From assembly GCA_039707465.1 (NCBI GenBank), contig CM077643.1, positions 64,420,605 to 64,484,604 of the forward strand: 64,000 bases of DNA, in the 5' to 3' direction. Within the stretch, counting starts at the first letter, position 1, and each line of letters begins with the position of its first letter. A program made the translations under genes and the position numbers. This DNA is from Rhabdophis nuchalis (Eukaryota > Chordata > Lepidosauria > Squamata > Natricidae). The notes under the pieces were generated by a model. The model made no database searches. It was not told the DNA's origin and worked only from the letters and a program-made list of their open reading frames with translations. Shown piece by piece: positions 38,551 to 50,841 of this stretch.

Positions 38551-38980
38551 TGCAAGCAGTCCTTACTTAGCCAGTCATTGAGCAACCATTTGAAGGTTGC
38601 TCCTTCAAGCAACAGACCCCCCCAAATGATACTTTTGACCCGATTTCACCCATATATGGTTGTGTGATCTCATTTTGGACACTTGGCAACCGGCATGCAT
38701 TTACAGCCATTTGCAATATCCAAAGGTCATGTGATTGCCATTTTTGCGTTTTTCTAGTACTTGTTTCTGACCAAAAATTGGATGAACAGGTTCACTTAAT
38801 GACCATCACATTAACTTAATGACCACCATGTTTGCTTAATTATTGCTGCAAAAATCAGGCATAGTCACCTGCTGACCCACTTAACTGCAATGGTTTATGA
38901 TTTTATGAACTTTTTTGTGGCAGCCGTTAAGCAGTCAGTAATTCTGCGCTCAATTATGGTCATACATTGAGGACTACCTG
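38551..38980. mobile_element. TA-flanked MITE
   Basis: It starts near TA at 38549 with CAAGCAGTCCTTACTTAGC and ends TTGAGGACTACCTG|TA. It is intergenic. Confidence 0.68.
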
Positions 38981-39654
38981 TATGAATTAAATGCTAAATT
39001 AGTTGGATTTAAATCTGGGGGAGCAAAGGAAATAGTGGTAAGGTGCAGCAGCTAGTCTTTTTGAAGAGCATTGGTCCCAGCAAATAAAAAGCAAATTAAA
39101 AAATGTGACTTGCAATGCATTCAATATTGTCACTGTACAGTTGAAAACAATGGATTGTTTAGAAGTTGCATTAAAACTTAAAATCCACATTTAAATATCC
39201 TGCAGTTCTTTGGTTAAGACTTTTATTATCAATGTACTTTATGTGCGTCCAATTCATAATAAAGGTCATGTTAGTCTGCCACTGTAAAAATTATTTCTCT
39301 AGTGTATTGCAAAGTAAGCAGTAAAAAGAATAATAGTGTCTTTTTAGAGCAAAATAATCTCTGAAATTAGAACAATGAAATAATGAGCAGAGCTGCTTCA
39401 ACAGTCTTGGTACAGTATTTTATTTCCTCTCTTTCTTCTTTTTCATAAACATTATACATGTCATCTGGTACGATAAATGAAGATCTTATGAGGGCTTCAT
39501 GCAATAACAATATTCCTAGGAGCTCACATTCAAATATCAGACTATATAGAATTTCTACTGAATTTATAGTACTGTAATACACAAATGACCAGATGTTTTA
39601 TTATACGTATATCTTAATGCATATTTTTATGAATGTATACAGTATGTATGTGTG

Positions 39655-39735
39655 TGTTGATGCCACCCCGGAGTCACCCTGTGTGAGTTGGGCAGTCATA
39701 TAAATATGTTTAATAAATAAATGCAATAAATATAA
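39655..39735 (+). mobile_element. L2-like tail fragment
   Basis: CCACCCCGGAGTCACCC, then GTTGGGCAGTCATATAAAT and an AATAAATAAATG tail, resemble the L2-like 3' end in diverged form. Confidence 0.5.
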
Positions 39736-39885
39736 TGAGTGAAGCATTTGTATACATAGGTTCTAGTCTGACTTTGCCTTCTTCCTGTGGTCTGATCTGT
39801 TTAGCAAAAGTCTCTAGCCGAAGAGATTTGGCTTGCTCTTCAAATGATAAAAATATGCCTGAGGAGTTTCACATGGGCACATACG

Positions 39886-39886
<1 letters not shown>

Positions 39887-39937
<51 letters not shown>
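39887..39937. repeat. (AC)n(AG)n compound dinucleotide repeat
   Basis: The AC run changes directly into an AG run. It translates as THTHTH-ERERER in an open frame that is not a gene. Confidence 0.95.
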
Positions 39938-40034
39938 AATTATTTTATTGAACACAACGGGGGGAAAAATCTCTTTCTCAGAGCTTCCTGGTGATGGTGT
40001 GAAGCTGAGTATCCCAGAAGTTCGCATTATGCAA

Positions 40035-40079
40035 CCTCGTGCTTATGATGGGCCTCGTGCTTATGATGGGCCTCGTGCC
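40035..40079. repeat. 18-bp tandem repeat, 2.5 units
   Basis: CCTCGTGCTTATGATGGG is present twice and then in part. Being a multiple of three it leaves the surrounding open frame (39735-40109) unbroken, but that frame also runs through the AC/AG repeat and shows no homology I know. Confidence 0.85.
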
Positions 40080-40784
40080 AGGACTTTGTTTAAGAAGGGT
40101 GTGAAATGAATTGACCAACAAGCTAGTGATGCCAAATGTTAACAATGACGTCACTGTTAATCTACCTCATGATTAATCCCGGATCCTGGCACAGCTGTAC
40201 AGTACACTTCAAGTCTTATTATTAACCTACATGCTATTTTTATTGACAATTAGCTACATTGCTGGGACATATTTTTGGTTAATTATTAGAAAACCAACAG
40301 AGTACATCTTGTAAGAATAGGTACAGCAATTCTGTAGACACCTGGAATTCTTTGAGAATAGCCTGCTTTCTACTGTCTAGTTTTGTAGAACTGCTACAAC
40401 AAATGGCTTCAAAGTAGCACCTGGCCTTAGAAATTGTCTGTCTTCTGCAGTATGCTGGACCAAGAGAACTGATACATTTTGGACCTCTTCCTAAACTCTT
40501 CCTTTTATGTTGGCCTCTCCATATTATTTGTTTTTATTTCAGTTTACAAAATGATAAAATGTTTAAAATAAAAAGTTGATTAATTCAGTAATTAGTGTTG
40601 TTAAAATTAGGACCATTCTGAAAATTAAGAAGTCGAGAATTATTTCAGAAGTTTTTACATTCTAACTTGTCATTTGCTGACTGGTCACTCATTACTACAT
40701 TATTATGAAAACTTGTGTTTATATGTGAACTTACCAGTTACTTTTGCAAGATGTCACCTGAATCATCTCCTCAGATCCCAATTT

Positions 40785-41160
40785 AACTATGAGCAAATAT
40801 GAACAATTTTATCTACCCAGGTGCTACTGCCAGCAGAGACAAGAGGCGTATTCTTAAGATAGTCAGGAATGCAAGTAACTGTGACATTGATGCTATTATA
40901 CAACTCGGCACTAATGATCTATCCCAAAAATATGTACTTTCTGTGCAGTAAGATTTCCAGAGCTTGGGGTACGAACTTAACAGTATAGGTTGTAGGCTTA
41001 TCTTTTCAGAGGTTTTACCAGTATATAAGCAACAAAAAGGAAAGGGCGAGCGTGTAGCAGAGTTTAATGTGTGGCTAAAGGAGTTGTGTAAAAGGGAAGG
41101 CTTTGGTTTTATTAGTCATGATGCCTGCAGCTGGTCCAATGAAAATCTGTACAATCAATA
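40785..41160 (+). pseudogene. CR1 LINE ORF1, SGNH-esterase fragment (left part)
   Basis: The translation includes RRILKIVRNASNCDIDAII, then QLGTNDLS, the GxND block of an SGNH esterase. After one stop it continues IGCRLIFSEVLPVYK and FNVWLKELCKREGFGFI. CR1 ORF1 proteins are known to carry an esterase domain. The frame breaks off at about 41160, where an antisense L2-like LINE begins. Confidence 0.7.
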
Positions 41161-41164
41161 ATCA

Positions 41165-43945
41165 ATAATAATCAATAATTTAATTTGTTGACTGCTCCCT
41201 CTCCCCAAAGGGACTCGGAGCGGTGCACAGGGCAAATAAAACAATAAATACACATACACATAATAAAAACAAATTAAATATATCCCTGCGCTAAAAATTA
41301 CCAATTAAAATACTAAAATCCCTATCTAAAATTATTGACAATCCCATAGACGAGAGACTACCCTAGGCCGGCCAAGCAGAACAAATATGTTTTTAATTTT
41401 AGACGGAAGGAGCGGAGGTCCGTAGTTGTTCTAATGTCGGGGGGAAGGTCGTTCCAGAGGGCTGGGCCCGCCACAGAGAGAGCCCTTCCCCTGGGCGTCG
41501 CCCGCTGACAAAGTCTAGTGGATGGCACCCGGAGAAGTCCCTCTCTGTGGGAGCGAATTGGCCGTGTGGATGTATGAGGCAGGATCCGATCCTGCAAATA
41601 GCTAGGTCCCGAGCCATGGAGCGCTTTGAAGATGATAACTAAAACCTTGAAGCGCACCCGGAAGACGACAGGCAACCAGTGCAGCTCGCGCAAGAGCGGT
41701 GTTACATGGGTAAACCTTAAGGTTCCCATAATTGCTCGCGCGGCTGCATTCTGGACTAGCTGAAGTCTCCGAGTGCACCTCAAGGGGAGCCCCATGTAGA
41801 GAGAGTTACAATAGTCCAGTCGGGATGTCACGAGTGACTGTGTGAAGGGCGTCCCGATCCAATAGGGGGCGCAACTGGCGAACCAGGCGAACCTGGTAGA
41901 ACGTCCTCCTGGCCACGGCTGTCACTTGATCTTCCATGGACAGCCGGGCATCCAGGAGGACACCCAAGTTGCGCGCCCCATCCACTGGGGCAAGATGTTC
42001 GCCCCCAATGGCCAGCGATGGAATCAGCTGGTTGAATCGGGCAGCCGGAAACCACAGCCACTCGGTCTTGGTCGGGTTGAGCTTGAGTCCGTTTCTTCCC
42101 ATCCAGACCCGTACGGCTTCCAGGCACTGGCACATCACCGCTACGGCATCGTTGGGGTGGTTTGGGGTAGATATATACAGCTGAGTGTCATCAGCGTAGA
42201 GATGGTACTCTACCCCAAAACCACGGATGATCTCACCCAGCGGCTTCATATATGTGTTAAACAGGAGAGGCGAGAGGACCGACCCCTGAGGCACCCCACA
42301 TGCGAGGGGTCTCGAGGTCGACCTCTGCTCTCCTGTCAACACAAATTGCAATCGGCCAGAGAGGTAGGAGGAGAACCACCGTAAAACGGTGCCTCCCACC
42401 CCCAACCCCCCCAGCCGATGCAATAGGATACCATGGTCGATGGTATCAAAAGCCGCCGAGAGGTCTAATAGGACCAGGATGGAAGAACAACCCCCATCTC
42501 TGGCCCTCCAGAGATCATCAACCAACGCGACCAATGCCGTCTCGGTGCTATGCCCGGGCCGAAAGCCGGACTGGCGCGGGTCTAGATAATCAACTTCCTC
42601 CAGGTGACGGGGAAACTGTTGTGCCACCACACTCTCAACAACCTTCGCCAAGAAGGGAAGGTTGGAGACTGGACGATAGTTGGTTAATAAAGCTGGATCC
42701 AAAGAGGGCTTCTTAAGGAGGGGCCTCACCATAGCCTCTTTTAGGGAAGAAGGCAAGGAACCCTCACTTAAGGAAGCGTTGACAACCTCTTGGAGCCAGC
42801 CTCGTGTCACCTCCCAGGATGCCAGTACAAGCCAGGAGGGACACGGGTCCAATAAACATGTGGTGGCTCGCAGTCGCCCACGTAACCTGTCCATATCCTC
42901 GGAAGTAACGGAGTCAAACTCCTCCCAAACAAGATCTGTCTCGTGGCATCCCACTGGGCCATCAATGGGGGCTAGCTCGTTCTGTATCTGAGCGATTTTC
43001 TCCTGCAGAAAAATCACAAATTCCTCTGCTCTACCCTGTAGCGGGGCTTCCCGCACCCTCTGTTGAAGGAGGGAGCGGGTCACCCTAAACAGGGCGGCAG
43101 GGCGATTGTCTGCGGATGCTATGAGAGTGGCACAATGATGACGTTTGGCCACTCTCAGCGCCACAATGTAAGTCCGTAAATGGGCTCTTACCTGTGTCCG
43201 GTCAGATTCAAATCGAGTAGACCTCCATCTTCTCTCTAGGCATCTCTTGTGGCGTTTCATCACCCTTAGCTCCTCGGTAAACCAAGGAGCCAGGGTAGCT
43301 CGCCGCCGCAAGAGAGGCCGCAAGGGCGCGACCCGATCCAAGGCTCCCGTGGTCGCAGTATTCCCCTGTACCCAGATCACTCTTCCATTGGCCAGAGACA
43401 AAGATGAGATCCGGTGTGTGTCCACCCTCGTGGGTGGGGCCTTGAATTAATTGGGTCAGGTCCATGGCCGTCATGGAAGCCATGAAATCCCGAGCTACCT
43501 CGGATGATTCGCCCACCGATGGCAGGTTAAAGTCCCCCATGACTAAAAGTCTGGGGGTCTCAACTGCCATCGTAGCGATCACATCGAGGAGCTCGGGCAG
43601 GGCTGCTGCTACATAGCGGGGAGCCAGGTATACAACCAGCAAGCCCAGCTGCCTCCCTAGGCCCCACTTCACGCAGAGGGACTCACAACCGGTGGTTTGT
43701 GGCACAATGGTGTCTCTCAGCTCAAGACCTTCCCTAATGACAACCGCTACCCCACCACCCCTACCTAGGGCCCGGGGCTGATGAAAAGCACGGTAACCTG
43801 GTGGGCACATTTCAACGAGGGGGAGTCCTCCCTCGTGGCCCAACCAGGTCTCCGCAATTCCTACCAGGTCCGGCTCCCCCTCTGACACAAGGTCATGGAT
43901 GAGGGGGGCTTTGTTGACAACGGACCTGACACAAGATGGTTTGCA
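41165..43945 (-). mobile_element. L2-like LINE, nearly complete 3' 2.8 kb, inserted antisense in CR1
   Basis: On the minus strand an APE endonuclease (43954-43208; GIAETWL, GGVAVVIREGL, VMGDFNLP) is followed by the RT (43425-41806; LDLSAAFDTIDH, GVPQGSVLSPLLF, YADDTQLYIS with YADD at 42198-42187). A C-terminal part (41831-41358; [33 protein letters not shown]) comes next. The 3' UTR ends at about 41165 in an ATTGATT-type tail. Two frameshifts separate otherwise long frames, so the copy is fairly young. The 5' end is truncated near the endonuclease start. Confidence 0.85.
41806..43425 (-). pseudogene. L2-like reverse transcriptase frame (539 codons)
   Basis: RT motif A (AAFDTIDH), motif B (GVPQGSVLSPLLF) and motif C (YADD) are intact in one uninterrupted frame. 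The endonuclease and C-terminal parts lie in the other two frames, so it is inactive as it stands. It is a retroelement protein, not a host gene. Confidence 0.85.
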
Positions 43946-44035
43946 CCCATCCAAGAAAAGGACTGAGTTACTTGGCGTTAAATTCGCAGATTTTCTGGAT
44001 AAACATTTAAACTGAACAGCGGGGACAGAGAATTA
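43946..44035 (+). pseudogene. CR1 ORF1 C-terminal fragment (right of the L2 insertion)
   Basis: After the inserted element the + strand reads LLGVKFADFLDKHLN then stop. This is the expected end of the CR1 esterase ORF (a GxxKxADxLDxxL pattern) and restores continuity with the fragment ending at 41160. Confidence 0.55.
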
Positions 44036-44142
44036 ACTGATATAGAACATTTCTGTCCCCTGCGATCTAAAATTCATAGGGTTATCAGAGCATGTAAGAT
44101 TATCACGCCTGCTGTCAAGCAAAATCAAGCATTTAATAGTGA

Positions 44143-45760
44143 GTGCCAAACCATGTGCATGAATCATACAATGGCAAGAAAATAGGGGAAGTCAGGCACA
44201 ACACAAGTTATGTAGACAGTAAACATAGGGTCGATCAAAATGGACTCAAATGTCTATACACCAATGCACAGAGTATGAGGAATAAACAGGGTGAATTAGA
44301 AATTCAAGTAAAAGAGGGCAGATACGATATTGTTGCCATTACAGAAACTTTGGTGGGACGAAACTGACAAATGGAACATACAGCTAGGATTTAAATTATT
44401 TAAAAGAAATAGACCAAATAAAAGAGGAGGCGGAGTTGCATTATATATAACAAATAACTACATCTCTACAGAAATAGAGCTCAACAATGATGTGAACTAT
44501 CTTGAATGCATTTGGGTCAATATTAAAGGTTGGGGGGGGATGACATTTCCATAGGTCTATACTACAGGCCACCCAACCAACCAGAGGAAGTAGATGAACT
44601 TTTTGCTAGTCAGCTCACCAAGGTATGTAGGAAGCACACCAAAATAGTAGTGGGGGATTTTAACTACCCTGACATCAACTGGGAAACAAACTCTGCACCA
44701 AGTGGAAGATCCAACAGCTTCCTAACAAACCTAACAGACAACTTTGTTTCCCAAAAGGTAGAGAAGGGAACAAGGGGATCAGCCATATTGGACTTAATTC
44801 TCACTAACAGAGGAAATGATAGAAGGTATTGAAGCCACAGGAACCCTGGGGGCAAGTGACTATGCAATATTGGAATTCAACATTATGCAAACGCAAGTAG
44901 TAGAACAAAGTCAAACTAGAATCTTGGAGTTTAAGAGAGCTAATTTCAATAAACTTAGAGAGGGCTTGGAAAAAATTCTATGGATGAGAATCCTCAAGGG
45001 GAAAACAACCCAAGAAGCTTGGGAAATTTTGAAAAATGAGATTACAAAAGCCCAGTCTAGCACAATACCAATGAAGAAGAAAAATAACAGCTCCCAAAAG
45101 AAACCGGCATGGCAGCATAAAGAACTCTCTAACAAATTGAAAGACAAAAAAGATAAGTATAAAAAGTGGAAAGAGGGGGACATAACTAAGGCAGAATATC
45201 AGCAAATAGCCCGAGCCTGTAGAGTTGAAGTGAGGAAAGCTAAGGCTCACAATGAAGAAAGGCTTGCCACAAAAGTAAAAAATAACAAAAAAAAGCTTTT
45301 TCCAACATGTTAAAAACAAGAAAAAAGTTAAAGAAACAATTGGTCCATTGCTGGGAGAAAATGGCAAGAAGGTGACAAGCAACAGGGAGAAAGCAGATCT
45401 ATTCAACTCATTTTTTTGCATCTGTCTTTACACAAAGGGATAAAACAGTCCAAAACAGCACCACAAAAATCAGATTAGAAACACAAATTGAAATAGGGAA
45501 GAAAATAGTAAGTGAGCACCTGTCTACCCTAGACAACTTCAAATCATCAGGACCGGATAGATTACACCTCAGGGTTCTGAAGGAACTGGCAGACAAAACC
45601 TCAGAACCACTGAACTATATCTGCCAGAAGACTGGAAAAGAGCTGATGTGGGTCCCATTTTCAAAAAAGGAAAAAAGATAGATCCAGAAAACTAGAGACC
45701 CATCAGCCTGACCTCAATACCAAGAAAGATTCTGGAAAAAATAATCAAGCAGCGAAATTG
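44143..45760 (+). pseudogene. CR1 LINE ORF2, endonuclease and start of reverse transcriptase
   Basis: The frames show the APE endonuclease ([53 protein letters not shown]), a Lys-rich linker (QKKPAWQHKELSNKLKDKK), and the beginning of the RT (SSGPDRLHLRVLKELAD). At least three frameshifts and several stops occur. The copy ends at about 45760, where a hAT-like repeat starts. Confidence 0.85.
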
Positions 45761-45765
45761 CATGC

Positions 45766-46019
45766 ATAACCCTATGGAGGCTTATAGAGTGCTGCTGGGG
45801 ACTGGGGGGGGGAATGGCCCATTTTAGGCTCATTTCTGCCCTCCCCAGCCCCCAGGAGCTCTCTGGAAGCCTCTATAAGGATCTGCAGTGCCATTTTGGT
45901 TAAGGGGGTGGGATTTCAGGAGCAAAAAAAATGCTGTATTCGATGTATAAGACACACCCAGATTTTAAGCCTCTTTTTAGAGGAAAAAAGGTGTGTCTTA
46001 TACGCCGAAAAATACGGTA
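45766..46019. mobile_element. hAT-like element end (ATACGGTA terminus)
   Basis: It ends GTGTGTCTTATACGCCG, then AAAAATACGGTA, a terminal sequence common in vertebrate hAT MITEs. An internal inverse, GTATAAGACACACCC, lies 30 bp before. The left boundary is the broken CR1. Confidence 0.55.
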
Positions 46020-46161
46020 TACTTCAATTACAGCAGGAAATATATGTCTAAAATATAGCCATGGCAAAAATGGAGAGGTGAAAGAAATATCTAACTAAAA
46101 TTGATACAATAATTTAGTTGATGGGAAAATTTTGGATACAATGATATGGTAGTCTCTACAA

Positions 46162-46299
46162 CAGAGGTGGGTTGCTCCCAGTTCAGCCCGGAGTGGCCGA
46201 ACTGGTAGTAGTGATGGCGGGAGGCTCCGCCCACCTGCCTAGACATCTGCGCATAAACACAAGTGAACCAGTAGTAAAAAAAATGGAAACCCACCACTG
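46162..46299. mobile_element. hAT-type MITE (family 2)
   Basis: The termini are CAGAGGTGGGTTGC and GGAAACCCACCACTG. The perfect 8-bp duplication CTCTACAA is at 46154-46161 and 46300-46307. Confidence 0.9.
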
Positions 46300-46309
46300 C
46301 TCTACAACC

Positions 46310-46430
46310 ACTGATGAGGTCAGCCAGGCTGGAAATGAAACATCTGCAAGCAAACAGCCAGGCTCATAGATCACAAAAAACCAACAGTTTCAACCTGAGC
46401 TACATATTCACTCTTCTATTGGAACAACCA
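46310..46430 (+). repeat. Unclassified interspersed repeat, copy 2
   Basis: TGATGAGGTCAGCCAGGCTG, then GAAATGAAACATCTGCAAGC and CAACCTGAGCTACATATTC, parallel the copy at 16475. Confidence 0.5.
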
Positions 46431-47088
46431 TACTGATTTATCTATCCATCTCACATAAAAGAGACTCTGGGCAGCAAATACCTGATAACAGTTTTCCAAA
46501 ATGCAAGGTGCACAATAGCATCCAGATCAAGTCTTCCATGCTTTGACTGAGCTTCTGAGAGCTCATGTGTTGGATAATTTCCAGGTACTTCAGGAATTTA
46601 GGTTTGATGGTATGAACTACAGTAGATGTCTTTTCTTGCCATCTGCTAATGGAGGAAAATTAGCTAATCAGCCCTCAAACTTGGAATGAGGCTTTGAAAT
46701 TTCACACCTTCACACCTATACCCAAACCTTGGATTTAACCTAACACTTCACAACCAAAGTGATATAATGGTTATTAAGATAATTTACAGTGGGATGCCTT
46801 AACAGTAGGTCAAAAAAAACAACAACCAGTGTTTGGAGAACGTCATAAGAGTTGGAGCTCTATGGGTCAGGCAGATCTGAATGAAGTTTATGAACGTCAA
46901 GTCCAGCCAGTAGATTCTGCAATCAGTTGATTTGCTTCTGGCTGCCATAAGACCATTAGACAAATATTTTTTTCAAACTTGGCAATGTTAAGATGGATGG
47001 ATCAACTCTCAGTTGCTATCAAGTCAACAGAAAATACTTTATATTAATTCAGTTTTATGGCTCTTTGCCCCACTGACAAAATCAAGAT

Positions 47089-47312
47089 CAGAGGTGGAAT
47101 TCAGCAGGTTCTAACCAGTTCTGGAGAACCGGTAGAGGAAATTTTGAGTAGTTTGGAGAACTGGTAAATACCACCTCTGACTAGCCCCACCCCCATCTAT
47201 TCTCTGCCTCTCGAGTCCCAGCTGATCGGAGGGAATGGGGATTTTGCAGTAACCTTCCCCTGTCATGCCCATCAAGCCAGGCCCACAGAACTGGTAGAAA
47301 AAAAAATGGAAC
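47089..47312. mobile_element. hAT-type MITE (family 2), degraded right end
   Basis: The left end is CAGAGGTGGAATTC with GAACCGGTAG near it, and an internal CCACCTCTG. The flanks ATCAAGAT / TTCAAGAT suggest the boundaries, but the right inverted terminus is lost. Confidence 0.6.
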
Positions 47313-48674
47313 TTCAAGATATACAGTTAAACTAACTGCAATTTTATTAATTTACTTCATTAAATATCAGTGAAAGGTGATACAAAGATATTTTGTGTCA
47401 AAAAATAAATGGGGGGGGGGGGGAGAGTTATTAAGTAGAAATGTTGCAGTTTTAGCCATGTTCTGGCTAAATAAATAATAAGACTAAACTCAGTTTTGGA
47501 CATAGCATACAAATGAAGTTTGTATAGCATACAGTTTTTATGCTAGCAGAGACTCTGCCAATTGAAAAATGAACTTGTAAACATATATAAACTTGGCTTT
47601 TAGTGGAAGTTGATTATATAGGAAATGTTTTTTTCAAAGTTCACACTGAGTTGTATTTGTTGATTTGATATCCATTTTTCGGGTTAAGTGAGATCCTTTT
47701 ATCGTTCTTCACTGAATGACAAAATTAAGTGATAATGAGGAATTGCTACCTAACTGAAAGGGTGGAGTCACTTTAGCCCCACATAATGACATTTGTTTTT
47801 CATTGTTTTAGCCAAGACAGACCTTTGTTTGTTTGGAACTAAAGCAAAATTCAACCCCACAAGGATCACTTGATAGAATCAGCTGGCCAAGTTAAAGTAC
47901 CATAATTGCACAACACATTTCTCTCTCCCTCATGATTCAGCATGCTATAAACAGTGAACAGGGCCAAGAATTACTTACATCACCTTTCTCTGCATGTGTT
48001 TTTTTTTACACTGACTGGATTCACACATCATTTCCTGGCTTGGAACCAAACCCATCAGAAAATAGAATCCTTATGGCATCTTAAGCATGTGCAACATTTT
48101 TAAGACCTGCAATTGGTACTTAAAGGAAGGTGTCAGAGATATTGGGAAAGGGGCTTCAAAGCCAGAAAGAGTATGCATGTCAGAGCATACAGACAAAGCT
48201 CTCTTGCAAAGGATCACTGAAGAGTCACATGAAGTTAACTTTCTGGGCTCCAGATCTCACCCAGTCTTTGAGTCTGTGGTGGGGGCCAAAGCATAGTGGG
48301 TGGGCTAAGGACAAAAGTTGAATGGGAGAATGCATTTAGTTAAATATAGCTGACTCTACTATTCATAATCTTCTTCTGTAAGCCTAAAGATTAGCCTTAG
48401 ATAATTTATTTATGTCATTTGTTTTCATTTATATCCCTCTTTTTCTCTAAGACTTCAAGGAAGTTTATGTGTTGCCAAAACAAATTGCCAGGAATTGACC
48501 TTCACTATAAATATAGTTTATTTACTTTATTGCCCTATAAACAAATAGAGTTTCCAAATTAGCTTTGCCAGTTTATATTTAGGAATTATATTCTGCAAGG
48601 GGACTGTCTCCTGCAATCTTCTGCTTCCAATGGAAATCATTCTGAAAATCAACTGTCTGGATGTCCATCATTGT

Positions 48675-48996
48675 TTAAGAGTCCTCAAAGTATGACAACA
48701 ATTGAGCCCAAAGATTCTGTTGTTAAGCAGGACAGAATTTAAGTGAGTTTTGTCCCATTTTATGACCTTTCTTGCCATAGTTATTAAGTGAATCACTGTG
48801 GTTGTTAAGTTAGTAACACTAACTTCCCCAGCTTCCCAATTGATTTTACTTGTCCAAAGGTTTGAAAAGCTGATCACATGACCCAAATTTTGATCATGTG
48901 ACCACAGGGATGCTACAATGGTCATAAATGTGAAACATGGTCACTTTTGGTGCTGTTGTAACTTTAAGGGGATGGTTGTAAGTCAAGGACTACCTG
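48675..48996. mobile_element. TA-flanked MITE, worn ends
   Basis: It has AGAGTCCTCAAAGTATGAC at the left and AAGTCAAGGACTACCTG at the right. The interior GTTAAGTTAGTAACAC matches the family. Confidence 0.65.
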
Positions 48997-49288
48997 CAGT
49001 TTGATGTGCTTGTATAACATGACGGTTGGAAGAGAAACTGCATCCTTCTAACTGCCTTTCTGAAGATTCAAATGTAAGAATCTTTCAAAGGCCCTACAAG
49101 GGGGGAGGGGCAGGAAGAGCTCAGCAAAAGCGCAAGGGAGAAGATCCCAGGAAGCAGAGAAAGGTATTGTTCGTCCTTGCCCTATGTTTCTCTTGTATAT
49201 CTCACTACCCATCATTAATATCATCTGCCAGTTGTTATAGCGCTCTGTCTTTCAGAAGGTATACAATTACAAGGTAGATCTACTAGAT

Positions 49289-49636
49289 CAGTGATGGCGA
49301 ACCTATGGCACGGGTGCCACAGGTGGCACGCGGAACCATTTCTTAGGGCACATGAGGCATTGCTCTGTCAGCTCCAGCATGCATGTGTGCGCTGGCCAGC
49401 TGAGTTAGGCCTTCTTTTGAGGCCGTTTTTCGCCCTCTGGAGGCTTCAGGGAAGCTCCTGAAGCTTCTGGAAGTGGGGAGGGGAGGCTGTTTTCACCCTC
49501 CCCAGGCTCCTAGAAAGCCTCTGAAGCCTGGGGAGGACGAAAAAAGCACGCCAAAAGCAGGGGGTCATGCACATAGCATCCTGGGTGTGGCATACCCACG
49601 CACGACCCCCCTGCCAAAAAAGGTTCACCATCACTG
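49289..49636. mobile_element. hAT-type non-autonomous element (family 1)
   Basis: The termini are CAGTGATGGCGAACC and GGTTCACCATCACTG. The perfect 8-bp duplication TACTAGAT is at 49281-49288 and 49637-49644. The copy is very similar to the one at 29700. Confidence 0.92.
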
Positions 49637-50356
49637 TACTAGATAATCCCTCTCTTAACAAAGCTTCATGTCATTTAATCTCTCCCATTAGTAAAGTCAG
49701 CCCTGGCCAAGTTAAGGTAAGATTTATATATTTCATTCCTTATTTATTGCTTGCAGCCCAATGTGTTCAGCACAGGACATGGTGATCCCTTATTTATATC
49801 ACACCCGCAACTCAGTAATTCTAGGCACCTCACATATTAAGGTTAAGGTTTAGACAGCAAATAAAGCGACATAGATAACACACTAAGAACAAAAATACAT
49901 ATACAATATAATCTTTATTGTCATTGTACTTAAATAAAACGAAATTGGTTATTGTTCCTTGGCAAAAAATGATTGAAAAAAGCAAAAAAGAAAGGGACTA
50001 AAAGAAAGAATTTTAGGCACAGAATACCATCAGGGAGCAAATCAGCACTCCCAACCCCAGGAAAGAGCCAGCAGTGGGATACTGTTCCACAGATGCAGAG
50101 AAAGCACTTCTCCCCCTCTCATCTGTTTCCAGAACAATGACGTCTGTCTGGGTCCGTGAAAAAGTATAGTTGGGAGGAAATCCGTTTACTTGCTACTTCG
50201 CAGTAAGTAGCAAGTGCGATTTTGTTTCCTCCAAAACCTGATTCTCTAAGTCCAGTGCTTTGCTTTTACTTATGGGAGATTTACAGACATTCACTAGAAG
50301 TAGGGAAAAAATGGAAAGTCAGTGGGGTATGGTAGTGAAGGTGCAATGCTATAACC

Positions 50357-50561
50357 CAGTGGTCCCCAACCTTACCAGTTCTGTGGACCAGTGGCGGTGG
50401 TGGTAGCAGGGGGAGAAAGGGGGTAGTTTCATGCGCATGCCCACTGTTTGCTCAAATGGAGCTTTGTGTGCTCATGAGCTTGACTGTCATTTGTGTGACC
50501 TGGTTCCCAATGAATGGGCTGCAACCCAGTCCTGGGTGTGGACCAGGGGTTAGGGAGCATG
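50357..50561. mobile_element. hAT-like repeat (CAGTGGTCCCCAACC terminus)
   Basis: The left end is CAGTGGTCCCCAACC and the right end, GGGGTTAGGGAGCATG, is its diverged inverse. No target duplication was found. A short relative lies at 8198-8262. Confidence 0.55.
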
Positions 50562-50810
50562 TCCCTTAATATTCATTCTCTAGCATCCTGCCCTTCCCCA
50601 CCGTGCATAGAAGGCAAGTCTTGCTGACTCAACTTGGTGTGGACAGTGACTGTCTTTTTCTTTTATGGATTTCTCCCTTCTCTCTAGTCCCCGTTCTTTT
50701 TCCAAATATTTATGCACCTTGGAACCCACTCCTACACTTTCTTGTTTAACACTACCAAACCCTTTCTTTCTTTTTCTTTCTTCTTTATTTCTTTCTCTTT
50801 CTTCTTTCTT

Positions 50811-50841
50811 CTTTCCTCCATCCATCCATCCATCCATCCAT
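50811..50841. repeat. (TCCA)n microsatellite
   Basis: A short TCCA run follows a CT-rich stretch at 50760-50815. Confidence 0.9.

Noticed and set aside
41926..42991. Plus-strand frames of 152, 138 and 103 codons
   Set aside because: They are antisense shadows of the L2-like reverse transcriptase on the minus strand.
44911..45421. Minus-strand frames of 90 and 147 codons
   Set aside because: They are antisense to the CR1 ORF2 linker and have no similarity of their own.
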